DNA from: an uncultured Prevotellaceae bacterium
GTDB taxonomy: Bacteria > Bacteroidota > Bacteroidia > Bacteroidales > Bacteroidaceae
Length of the DNA stretch: 64,000 nt
Direction: 5' to 3'
NCBI GenBank assembly: GCA_946188345.1
Contig: CAMHUI010000003.1
Coordinates: 33,133-97,132, forward strand
Shown: piece after piece, positions 9,313 through 17,181 of the stretch
Layout: the number at the start of each line of letters is the position of its first letter
Position numbering within the stretch: the first letter of the stretch is position 1
Program-made: the position numbers and the translations under genes
Notes under the pieces: model-generated
What the model saw: only the letters and a program-made list of their open reading frames with translations
What the model was told of the DNA's origin: nothing
Database searches by the model: none

Positions 9313-11160
9313 TTACATTCTTACCTTTTTACCCTTTTGGATATAAACCTTTCCCTTGACTGGGTTGATAACGCGGCGCCCCTGCAGGTCGAAGAGGCTT
9401 TGGGCATTGGGTGCCGAGGGCTGTGTGCCGGAATGGGGGGCTTGGATGCCCAGCGCATGGTCTTCAAGCCGGAAGGTCATATAGGTCCACGACTGTCCGC
9501 GCTTCACGTCGGGCATGGTCTCCAGGTAGCTTTTTCCGTCGCGGCGGTCCTGCACCTCGATGGCCATTCCCATGCGCTGGTCCTGTGGCGGGGCCTCATG
9601 GCCGAGGGTCTGCCAGGGTATGGCTGCCTCGATGACGTAGTTTTTCGAGGTGACGTTGACATGCAGGTCGATGGGTGCTGCCGGCTCAAAGGTGGTCCAG
9701 AGATAGTTCTTTCCTTGCTGAAGGAGGTAGGTGCCGTCGGTACGCAGGGTAATGTCGATGACTCCCGGAGAGGGAAGGGTCTCGCAGAGGTCATGGGGGT
9801 CGAGCAGCAGGTGGACTACATCCATGGAAGAACCTTCGTTGACGGGCGTGCGGTCGGCGACGCTGATGACGAAGTAGAGGTTCTGCTCATCGTAGCTGAA
9901 GTCGGCATAGACGCGCTCACCGATGGTGTTGGTACCCATCATCACCTGATTAGCCAGCTTTGTATGATACTCGTAATTGGTGACGGCGGCATCGAGGGTG
10001 GGCGTGCCATAGTAGGCCTTGAACTCTCGAACGGGGTAGCCCTTCACGATGTCGACATGCTTGCTGACAGAGCCTTTGGCCCCTACTCCACCCAGGGCCA
10101 CGACGATGCCGGTGTCGATGACGGCTATGGAGTTCCACTCTATCGACACCTTGCTCTCGACGTTGTCGGGGAAGGGTTGCGACATTGACTTGAACCCGCG
10201 GCCCTCTTCATTGCCCACGTAGACATACATGTTCATGACATCGTAGTTGCCGCTTTCGTAATACGACTGGCGCGAGAGCACGGTCTCTCCCCAAGGCAGC
10301 CTGCACAGATAGGGTGCTCCTCCGCAAGCCCGCGGACACCAGGAATAGTCGATAACCTGGTTGCGGCGCTCGCTGGTGGCAGGGATGTGGATGCCGTGCC
10401 AGTTTTCTTCGATTGACGAGCGCAGCGTGACGGGCACGAAGGTCTCTTCGCCCGGCCAGCGGCTGTCCTCGATGGTGACCACGATGCTGTCGCCAAGGAT
10501 GTTGGGCACGGGCATGCCGTCGCGGGCTCCGGGTCGATAGGAAATGGTCTCTACGGGGCTCCACGTGCGACCCTTGTCGAATGAACGGGTCAGCTGGATG
10601 CACTGGTCGTGGTTGTCGCCCGGATAGGGGCTCTCGTCGGAGAAGTAGAGATGGAGCTCTCCCGACGGCAGCTCAAGGATGGCGGGCTCCCAGCAACCCG
10701 TCCCGAAGTCGATGCCGGCCGTATAGACCGTGATGGGCTTGCTCCAAGTCTCACCGTTGTCGGTACTGATATTCAGCTGGACGCCATAGTGGCGGTCGTC
10801 GCTGTAGGGGGTATTGGTGCCGATGTTGTAGGGCACGATGATAGTCCCGTCGCGCAGCTGCACCACCTCGGCATCAAACAGATGCTGCATCGAGGGATGG
10901 GTGGCAATGACCTGAGGCGTAGACCAGTTGCTGCCCCAGGTGCTGCTGTAGGAGACAACGATGTTGTCGGAGATATTGGTAACGGCCATCAGACGGCCGT
11001 CCTGCAGCTCAATCATGCGGGCATAGAGGGCGTTACTGAACAATGTCTTGCGGCTACCCATGTCCCAGAACAGCCTGGAACTGGAGTAAGGCTCGTGCCG
11101 TGCAGCCTCTAACGAGGCAAAAGTGGCAGCTGCCAGTAGGATAGTAAACAGTCGTTTCAT
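9313..11160 (-). CDS. Sialidase-fold (BNR) hydrolase with CBM9-like domain, paralog 1
   Basis: The protein has 615 residues with a signal peptide. Residues about 25-390 form a six-bladed BNR/Asp-box propeller: YARMIELQDGRL near the start, then Asp boxes STDNGETW and SFDKGRTW. A strictly conserved GCWEPAILELPSGEL is followed by RDGMPVP...VVTIED. These acidic positions recall GH93 exo-arabinanases, while automatic annotation would probably say exo-alpha-sialidase; I cannot decide between them. Residues about 400-580 resemble a CBM9-like beta-sandwich that ends in a TYMTFRL stretch. The protein ends in the FDLQGRR...KGKVYIQKGKK tail. Two paralogs with the same order of domains lie upstream. Confidence 0.75.
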   Translation of the reverse strand: MKRLFTILLAAATFASLEAARHEPYSSSRLFWDMGSRKTLFSNALYARMIELQDGRLMAVTNISDNIVVSYSSTWGSNWSTPQVIATHPSMQHLFDAEVVQLRDGTIIVPYNIGTNTPYSDDRHYGVQLNISTDNGETWSKPITVYTAGIDFGTGCWEPAILELPSGELHLYFSDESPYPGDNHDQCIQLTRSFDKGRTWSPVETISYRPGARDGMPVPNILGDSIVVTIEDSRWPGEETFVPVTLRSSIEENWHGIHIPATSERRNQVIDYSWCPRACGGAPYLCRLPWGETVLSRQSYYESGNYDVMNMYVYVGNEEGRGFKSMSQPFPDNVESKVSIEWNSIAVIDTGIVVALGGVGAKGSVSKHVDIVKGYPVREFKAYYGTPTLDAAVTNYEYHTKLANQVMMGTNTIGERVYADFSYDEQNLYFVISVADRTPVNEGSSMDVVHLLLDPHDLCETLPSPGVIDITLRTDGTYLLQQGKNYLWTTFEPAAPIDLHVNVTSKNYVIEAAIPWQTLGHEAPPQDQRMGMAIEVQDRRDGKSYLETMPDVKRGQSWTYMTFRLEDHALGIQAPHSGTQPSAPNAQSLFDLQGRRVINPVKGKVYIQKGKKVRM

Positions 11161-11193
11161 AGCGTTTTGAAAATGAACGGTAAGCTTTCTCTA

Positions 11194-11233
11194 AGTAAAA
11201 TCGCCGATTTTGGTCAGTAAAACCGCCGATTTT
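11194..11233. repeat. Two-unit 22-bp palindromic repeat
   Basis: Two copies of AGTAAAATCGCCGATTTT (the second with one C for T change) start exactly 22 bp apart at 11194 and 11216. Each contains a dyad, AAAATCG-C-CGATTTT (perfect) and its one-mismatch partner, centred at 11204 and 11226. The repeat lies upstream of paralog 1, 34 bp before its start codon. It has the same 22-bp geometry as the longer arrays near 31.5, 45.9 and 48.2 kb. Confidence 0.7.
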
Positions 11234-11291
11234 ACTTTATGAAGTCTTACCTATCTATTTTTGATTGGTTAAGGGGAAATGTTATCTTTTT

Positions 11292-11541
11292 CAACTTTCG
11301 CAAGTGCGCCCCGAACCAAAGGTCGACGGCCGAAGGGAAAGTCAAGGGGCAACCTGCTTATAGCCCAGGGCTATGCCCTGGGTTTTGAAATCGTTGTTGG
11401 ACTGCGCCCTGTAAGGGCAAAAGATTTCGTTCATGTGTTTCTGTTGCCCTTGCAGGGCGTATTCTCTGCCAACTTCCATACCCAGGGCGTTGCCCTGGGC
11501 TGAGTTATCATTGCCCCTTCGGGGCGCACTTGCGAAAGTTG
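11292..11541. mobile_element. MITE/REP-like element with 23-bp inverted termini
   Basis: Perfect 23-bp inverted ends (CAACTTTCGCAAGTGCGCCC at 11292, the complement ending at 11541) enclose 250 bp without a gene. The inside is a row of short palindromes: CCCAGGGC...GCCCTGGG at 11364-11382 and again at 11481-11499, plus two GCCCT..AGGGC hairpins near 11404 and 11445. The right end stops 2 bp before the stop codon of paralog 2, so it may also end that transcript. The structure resembles elements mobilised in trans by REP-associated transposases; no transposase is present. Confidence 0.75.
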
Positions 11542-11543
11542 AG

Positions 11544-13457
11544 TTATCTTTCAATATATTTTCGTCCGTTCTTAATATAGATTTGTCCTGCCGACGGGTT
11601 GTCGGCGCGTCGGCCCTGAAGGTCGTAGACGGCGCAGGGCGCTGCAGCCTGGGGGTGCGAGGCTGGCAGATTCCCGATGGCGAGCAGGTCGGTGTCGAGG
11701 AGCCGGAAGGGCATATAGGTCCACGAGGCGTTGCGCTGGCAGTCGGGCATGAGCTCAAGAACTGGCTCGGTGGTGGCTGCAGCCCTACGGTCGGAGAGCT
11801 CGATAGCCGCACGCATCTGCTTGCCTATCGGCGGGAAGTCGAAGCCGAAGTAGCTCCAGGGGATAGCGCCCTCAACGATGTAGTAGGTGGTGGTCTTCTT
11901 CACTACGAGGTGCATGGATGCGGGGGCTTCGGTGTTATTTCTCCAACGCTTGGTGGCATCGCTGCCCTCCCATACGTCGATGTTGCCGTCAAGACGGAAG
12001 AAGAATCGGTACTGCCCTGCTATGGGGGCTACGGAACAGAGGTCCTCGGTGTCGAGCAGGAGGGCTACGCCATCTGTATTGGACCCAGAGTTGGGGAACT
12101 GGGTACGGTCGGAGACGCGTGAGGTGAAGTAGAGCGAGTCGCGGTCATAGGCAAAGTCTCCGGTGAAGCGGACGCCCTGCTGCTGCCCCAGGAGAACCTG
12201 TGTGGCTGCACGCTTGTAGTAGCCCTCACCGGTGGTCTGCTTGCCATCGAGCGTGATGCCCTCGGCATAGGGAGCGAAGAGCTCGCGCACGGCGTAGCCC
12301 TTGATCATCTCGATATGGCCGCTGATGCCGCCGATGGCAACCACGGTACCCGTATCGACGACGGCTAATGAGTTCCAGAGCACATTATCATTGTCGCCAA
12401 TCTGGCCGAAGGGCTGCGACATGGCCTTGAAGTCCTTGGCCTGGTCGTTGCCCACATAGACATACATCTGGTTCTGGCCCGGCCCGTAGTCCGACTGGTG
12501 CGACATGATGGTCTCTCCCCATGGCAGCTGACGCAGATAGGGTGCGCCGCCCAACGCGCGGGCACAGAAGTCGTAGTTGATGCTTCGGTCGCGGTTCGGG
12601 CTCGTGGCATTAATCCAGAAACGGTTCCAGTTGTTCACCAACGGACAGCGCACGGTGGTAGGCACGAAGGAGCCGAAGCCCGACCAGCCGTTGTCCTCGA
12701 TGGCTACTACGATGGTCTCGCCGTTCAGCAGGATGGGCACGGGCATGCCGTCACGATAGCCGGCGCGGAAAGAGACCTTGATGGCCTCACTCCATGTCTG
12801 TCCGCCATCGAACGAACGGCACATCGAAATCTGCTGCTCGCCGCTGCCGGTGTAGGGACCCTCGTCGGCAAAGTAGCACTGCAGCTCGCCCGAAGGCAGC
12901 TCAAGGAACGAAGGCTCCCAGCAGCCGTCCTGAAAGGTGAACGAGGCATCGTTGATGAAAATCTCATTGCTCCAGGTCAGGCCCTTGTCGGTAGACCGCT
13001 TGCAGCGGATGCCAAACCGGCGGTCTTCCGTATAGGGAGTCGACGGACGGGGGTTGTAGCCCACGATGATGGTTCCGTCCTTCAGCTGGATGAGGTCGGG
13101 CACGCAGTTGGGCGTGTTGTTCACGTTGTCTACGATACGGATGCCGTCGCCCCACGTCGTACCCTTGTTAGAGCTGAAGGCAATCTTGATGCCCCCACTC
13201 TCGCAGCAGGCCATATAGCGGCCGTCCTGCAACTCTATCATGCGGGCATAGCCGCCACCGCTGAACACGGTCTTACGCGTTGCCGTGTCCCAGAAGATGC
13301 GAGAACTGTTGTAAGGCTCATGGGCAGCCTCGGCAGCAACACTGCCCAATGCCAAAAGAACGCCTACGTTAAGCCAAAAGAGCAGAGCCAAACCTGCTGA
13401 GCTTAGCCTTGGCAAAGCCAAAGTCGGACGTAGTCCTAATGATGTAAACTTTTTCAT
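11544..13457 (-). CDS. Sialidase-fold (BNR) hydrolase with CBM9-like domain, paralog 2
   Basis: This 637-residue paralog has the same architecture as the protein encoded at 9313-11160: BNR propeller with Asp boxes SSNKGTTW, STDKGLTW and SFDGGQTW, the GCWEPSFLELPSGEL motif, RDGMPVP...VVAIED, a CBM9-like domain and the YDLQGRR...YIKNGRKYIER tail. Its N-terminus is odd. The signal peptide is unusually long (about 45 residues), and its middle part (LPRLSSAGLALLFWLNVG) is encoded by a dispersed repeat present elsewhere in the locus. No better start is seen, because the ATG at 13457 gives the conventional MKKF start. The gene lies between the metallophosphoesterase gene and the palindromic element at 11292-11541. 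Confidence 0.75.
   Translation of the reverse strand: MKKFTSLGLRPTLALPRLSSAGLALLFWLNVGVLLALGSVAAEAAHEPYNSSRIFWDTATRKTVFSGGGYARMIELQDGRYMACCESGGIKIAFSSNKGTTWGDGIRIVDNVNNTPNCVPDLIQLKDGTIIVGYNPRPSTPYTEDRRFGIRCKRSTDKGLTWSNEIFINDASFTFQDGCWEPSFLELPSGELQCYFADEGPYTGSGEQQISMCRSFDGGQTWSEAIKVSFRAGYRDGMPVPILLNGETIVVAIEDNGWSGFGSFVPTTVRCPLVNNWNRFWINATSPNRDRSINYDFCARALGGAPYLRQLPWGETIMSHQSDYGPGQNQMYVYVGNDQAKDFKAMSQPFGQIGDNDNVLWNSLAVVDTGTVVAIGGISGHIEMIKGYAVRELFAPYAEGITLDGKQTTGEGYYKRAATQVLLGQQQGVRFTGDFAYDRDSLYFTSRVSDRTQFPNSGSNTDGVALLLDTEDLCSVAPIAGQYRFFFRLDGNIDVWEGSDATKRWRNNTEAPASMHLVVKKTTTYYIVEGAIPWSYFGFDFPPIGKQMRAAIELSDRRAAATTEPVLELMPDCQRNASWTYMPFRLLDTDLLAIGNLPASHPQAAAPCAVYDLQGRRADNPSAGQIYIKNGRKYIER
13358..13425 (-). 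repeat. Dispersed repeat, copy B, inside a signal-peptide coding region
   Basis: Read on the minus strand, this stretch has GTTTGGCTCTGCTC, TTTTGGCTTAACG and a GCTTTGCC lead, matching copies A (3208) and C (16984). It encodes the hydrophobic middle of the signal peptide of the paralog 2 protein. Confidence 0.6.
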
Positions 13458-13597
13458 ATCGCTATCAGTTTTTATTATCTATCGTTTTCTTTCGCAAATT
13501 TACTACAAATAATCGAAAACACCGCAAAGGGTGGGGGAAATCTGAACTTTTTTTTCTTTCCGACGGCTGTTAACGGGGTAACGGCCTTCGGAGTGAC

Positions 13598-15034
13598 TTA
13601 TTTCCTGACAATAATGGGGTCGACCCAATCGCTGACGATGGCCTTGCCCTTCTTGCCGAAACACTCGCAGGGACGTACATGGAATCGCACCCTCCTGTTG
13701 GCCGGCAGGTCGGCCTCGCCGAAGACACAGACCGCCTCGCCCTCGTCCTGCTGCTCGCCCAGGAAGAACCCGTTGCTGAAGACGCGCTTGGTGCTGACGA
13801 CCTTGGTATGGTCGACATCCTGCACTTCGGCCTGCACCTCATAGTCGAAGGCCCGCTTACCAGTACGCTTCTTCAAGACGGTGGGGAAATGAACCACCAG
13901 CTGTTTCTGAGCCGTACCGTAGCGGTCCTTGCCGTCGAGACGCGTAATGCAGACCTGGTCACCCTCGGCAAACTGGGGTGCCTGTGCCTGTCTGCCCCTG
14001 TTCTCGAACGAGAGGGGCGCAGCGCCATTGAGCGGAAGGGGGATGATCCAGTTGTCGGCCAAGGGCTGGTCGTAGACAAACTCATGCTTTTCGAGCGTGA
14101 TGCAATCGTCGAAGACGGTCATCAGCTGGGCATGCTTGCCGCGGTGCATGTCCGTCATGACGGGCATCTGCGAAGGAACCTTCTCGCTATTGCCGAAAAC
14201 CTTGGAGTTCTCGCGACCGCCAAAGGGGATGATGTATTTCATGGAAGCCGTTCCCACACTGGTGAAGGCTCCCTGCCAGATGGTGCGGTCGTCGGTAAGC
14301 GACGTGTGGCTGTGGCCGGAGAAGGCAACGAGGTTGGGATAATGGCTGAACAATTCCGTACTCTTGCCGTCGTCCTGTCCCCAGGTCCAAGGGGCCGAAC
14401 ACGTGCCTTTGGGATGCATGTGCTGGAAATAGAAGAAGGGCTTGTCGGTTGGGAACTCACGATGGTGTCTGGCAAAGAATTCCTCCAAGCCAGGGATGCC
14501 TTCCCAGTTGACCCAGTGGGCACCGATGAACTTATATCCCTTAACCTCTTTTATATATATAGGCTCCCATTTCTCTTTCAGATGTTTCTTCCACACCTCA
14601 GCCCGCCGCGGACCGATTTCTTCACGGGTGACTTCTTCTTCGGTCATGTATTTGCGACAATCGCTGTAGTTCTTTCCTTCAATATCATGGTTGCCATAGA
14701 CGAAGAGCTTTTCCACGTGGTGGCCGTCGGGAGCCTTGTCCTTGGGGAAGACGGAGTACCAAGTGTCGGCCAAGGTCTTAATCTGCCGCTCCATGCCCCA
14801 GTCGGCCATATCGCCGGCAATAAGCACGGCATCGACTCCCCGGTCACGGAAATAGACAAGGGCCTTCTCAAGATAGTCATAGGTCTCGGGGGTGGTGATG
14901 TGCACATCGCTCATGATGCCCACCTTGAGGCGCGGCTGACCAAGCGTGGCCAGCTTCTTGGCAAAAGCAGGAAGGTCAAGGCAAAAAGCCCCAGCAAGCA
15001 TAGCTGTGTTTTGTAAGAAACGTCTTCTGTCCAT
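13598..15034 (-). CDS. Calcineurin-like metallophosphoesterase with Tat-like leader
   Basis: The 478-residue protein starts MDRRRFLQNTAMLAGAF, a twin-arginine-type leader. The metallophosphatase motifs follow in order: MSDVHI (metal ligands), IAGDMADWG, YGNHDIEG, then a late FSGHSHTS. The C-terminal 130 residues look like a beta-rich accessory domain. Such enzymes hydrolyse phosphomono- or diesters with two metal ions. In a glycan locus a role in removing phosphate from phosphorylated glycans is possible but only inferred. It is 6 nt from the sialidase-fold paralog 3 gene, so the two are almost certainly co-transcribed. Confidence 0.8.
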   Translation of the reverse strand: MDRRRFLQNTAMLAGAFCLDLPAFAKKLATLGQPRLKVGIMSDVHITTPETYDYLEKALVYFRDRGVDAVLIAGDMADWGMERQIKTLADTWYSVFPKDKAPDGHHVEKLFVYGNHDIEGKNYSDCRKYMTEEEVTREEIGPRRAEVWKKHLKEKWEPIYIKEVKGYKFIGAHWVNWEGIPGLEEFFARHHREFPTDKPFFYFQHMHPKGTCSAPWTWGQDDGKSTELFSHYPNLVAFSGHSHTSLTDDRTIWQGAFTSVGTASMKYIIPFGGRENSKVFGNSEKVPSQMPVMTDMHRGKHAQLMTVFDDCITLEKHEFVYDQPLADNWIIPLPLNGAAPLSFENRGRQAQAPQFAEGDQVCITRLDGKDRYGTAQKQLVVHFPTVLKKRTGKRAFDYEVQAEVQDVDHTKVVSTKRVFSNGFFLGEQQDEGEAVCVFGEADLPANRRVRFHVRPCECFGKKGKAIVSDWVDPIIVRK

Positions 15035-15040
15035 CGTGCA

Positions 15041-16882
15041 TTATTTTATTAAGAATTTCTTTCCATTCCGGATATAGATGCCTTTAGATAATGCTGAGTT
15101 CGGATTATTGAAAGGCAAATTGACCCGACGGCCCTGAAGGTCGAAGATTACTTGACTTTGAGACTCGTCAGCAGGCAGGCTGACGCTGGTCGGCTCAGGG
15201 TTGGGTTGCAGGTAGAGTTCCATCCAGGTGCACGACTGATTGCGAATGGCATCAACAATGCCCTCGGTGACAGCAGCAGACCCGTTGTTCTGATTGTCTT
15301 GCAACTCAAGATTCAGCCGCATGGTCGAGCCTTCGATGCCGCCTGAGACATCAAGGTCTGCCCAAGGTATGGCTGCTTCAACTATATAGTAGGAGTTCTT
15401 GTCGACAACGACGGAATGTATTTGCTGTTCATTGTCGGTCATCCACCGCTTCTTAGAGTCATCCCCATGTGCAAGCATGACAGAGCCATCGCGGCGTAGG
15501 GATATCCAGTGCATACCGGTCAGCGGCGCACGACCACTGCGGTTCTCTACATCGATAAAGAGATTGGCTGCGTCACCGCTGTTACTGGCAATGGCCTTGA
15601 CGGTGCGGTCGTTGATGCGGACAAAGACATAAAGCGAGTCGCTGTCGTAGGCGATATCGCCCGCCGTACGGACACCCGTGGTTGTGCCTGTCAATATCTG
15701 GGTAGCTAAAGGTTGGTAATAACCTTCATTGCGAGTCTGCTTGCCGTCAATTACAGGATGAGAATAAGGTGCCTGGAGCTTGCTGACCACATAGCCTTTA
15801 ATCATCTCTATGGCATTGCCCACACCGCCAAGGGCTATCACCTGACCGGTGTCCACGACACAGACGGAGTTCCACATGACCGTCTGCTGGCTGTCTACAT
15901 GGAATGGATGCTGAAGCGACTTGAATCCCCGCGCATGCTCATCGCCTAAAGCCACATACATCGACAGCTTGCCGTCGCGGCCATAGGCCGACTGATAGGA
16001 CATCACCGTCTCACCCCAAGGCAGCATGCGCAGATAGGGTGCACCGCCTGTTGCATTGGGACAGTAGGCAAAGTCAAGGGTCTTCTCGCGGTTGGGGCTG
16101 TCTTTGTCAACATAATAGTCGTGCCAGTTGACATCGAGCGGGCAGCGAACCGTTGTCGGGAAGAAGTCGCCAACGCCGGGCCAGCCGTTGTCCTCAATGG
16201 TGACAACAATCTCTGACTGGTCTTTCAAGATAATTGGGCATGGCATCCCGTCGCGGTAGCCTTTGCGGAAACAGACAAATTCAGGCTCCGACCAGGTCTG
16301 TCCGCCATCGAACGAACGGCAGACTGAAATGTTCTGCTCGTTACTCGACGTGTAGATACCTTCGTTGGAGAAATAAAGCTGCAACTCGCCAGAGGGCAGT
16401 TCCAGCAGCGACGGTTCCCAACAGCCATCGGAAAAAAGATGTTGGGCGTCGTAGACAAAAATCTCAGGCCCCCACGTCTCACCATTGTCGGTGGAACGCT
16501 TGACACGGATTCCAAACTTGCGGTTTTCTGTATAAGGCTCTTCCGGTCGAGGATTATAGGCTACGACAATAGTCCCGTCCTTCAACTGCACAAGGTCGGG
16601 AGTGCGCATGCCGATATTGTCGTGGGATGTGGCTATGAGCCTTGCGTCTGACCATACACCTCGCCCCTCGCTGAAACGCACCTCAATGCCACCATGTTCA
16701 CAGACGGCCATCAGACGGCCGTCCTGCAACTGCAACATGCGGGCATACCAGCCGGTAGGAAAGACCGTCTGCCGAGTGGAGGTGTCCCAAAAGATACGGG
16801 ACCCCCGATAGGGCTCATACTCCACGGCCATGACGGCTCTCGCCATCAGCAGGGTCAGCAATAGGGAACAATATCTCTTCAT
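15041..16882 (-). CDS. Sialidase-fold (BNR) hydrolase with CBM9-like domain, paralog 3
   Basis: I chose the ATG at 16882, which gives a 613-residue protein with the signal peptide MKRYCSLLLTLLMARAVMA preceded by an AAAGAGAAG stretch; an upstream in-frame ATG at 17008 only adds repeat-derived sequence. The propeller carries STDNGETW and SFDGGQTW Asp boxes, GCWEPSLLELPSGEL and RDGMPCP...VVTIED, as in the other two paralogs. A CBM9-like domain and the FDLQGRR...KGIYIRNGKKFLIK tail follow. Three diverged copies in one locus suggest linkages or chain ends of different kinds in one substrate. Confidence 0.75.
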   Translation of the reverse strand: MKRYCSLLLTLLMARAVMAVEYEPYRGSRIFWDTSTRQTVFPTGWYARMLQLQDGRLMAVCEHGGIEVRFSEGRGVWSDARLIATSHDNIGMRTPDLVQLKDGTIVVAYNPRPEEPYTENRKFGIRVKRSTDNGETWGPEIFVYDAQHLFSDGCWEPSLLELPSGELQLYFSNEGIYTSSNEQNISVCRSFDGGQTWSEPEFVCFRKGYRDGMPCPIILKDQSEIVVTIEDNGWPGVGDFFPTTVRCPLDVNWHDYYVDKDSPNREKTLDFAYCPNATGGAPYLRMLPWGETVMSYQSAYGRDGKLSMYVALGDEHARGFKSLQHPFHVDSQQTVMWNSVCVVDTGQVIALGGVGNAIEMIKGYVVSKLQAPYSHPVIDGKQTRNEGYYQPLATQILTGTTTGVRTAGDIAYDSDSLYVFVRINDRTVKAIASNSGDAANLFIDVENRSGRAPLTGMHWISLRRDGSVMLAHGDDSKKRWMTDNEQQIHSVVVDKNSYYIVEAAIPWADLDVSGGIEGSTMRLNLELQDNQNNGSAAVTEGIVDAIRNQSCTWMELYLQPNPEPTSVSLPADESQSQVIFDLQGRRVNLPFNNPNSALSKGIYIRNGKKFLIK

Positions 16883-16983
16883 CTTCTCTTTTTGTTGGAT
16901 TTCATCCGACCTTTTGACGTTGTCTTCCTCCTTCGCACCTCGGCAAAACAAGCAAGCTTGATTGCTCTCAGTTTGTCGTCGGT

Positions 16984-17045
16984 TCTCGCCATGGCAAAGC
17001 TCAAACAAGTTTGGCTCTGCTCATCTGGCTTAACGAAAACGTTGG
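16984..17045 (+). repeat. Dispersed repeat, copy C
   Basis: TCTCGCCATGGCAAAG, an inner CAAACAAGTTTGG palindrome, and CTCTGCTCATCTGGCTTAAC followed by GAAAACGTTGG make the clearest copy of the repeat also present at 3208-3275 and 13358-13425. It lies in the spacer between the paralog 3 gene and the surface lipoprotein gene. Confidence 0.65.
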
Positions 17046-17113
17046 TTAGGGCATATCCCAGCAGCTCTGGTTTCCTCTCTTTTGGGGTCTGTCTCTTGAC
17101 GGTGTTCAAGGGA

Positions 17114-17156
17114 AAGCCCCTCCCGCCCCCCAAACAGTGGGGATTGGGAGGGGCTT
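17114..17156. terminator. GC-rich palindrome after the surface lipoprotein gene
   Basis: AAGCCCCTCCC at 17114 and GGGAGGGGCTT at 17146 are perfect 11-bp arms around a CCCCC..GGGG inner pair. It lies 26 bp downstream of the lipoprotein stop codon and could act as an attenuator between the binding-protein genes and the hydrolase genes. It belongs to the family of GC-rich palindromes also seen at 23170-23275 and 30551-30630. Confidence 0.5.
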
Positions 17157-17181
17157 GGCTGCAGGATGCTCACCGCGAGGG

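Noticed and set aside
13679..15016. A 445-codon plus-strand open frame opposite the phosphoesterase gene
   Set aside because: It is antisense to a gene with clear metallophosphatase motifs. High GC at third positions keeps the opposite frame open. The same applies to the long plus-strand frames at 171-1031, 1203-2135, 4607-5572 and 23404-24993.
16883..17008. N-terminal extension of sialidase-fold paralog 3
   Set aside because: The extension puts a basic, repeat-related stretch before a perfect signal peptide; the start at 16882 is preferred.
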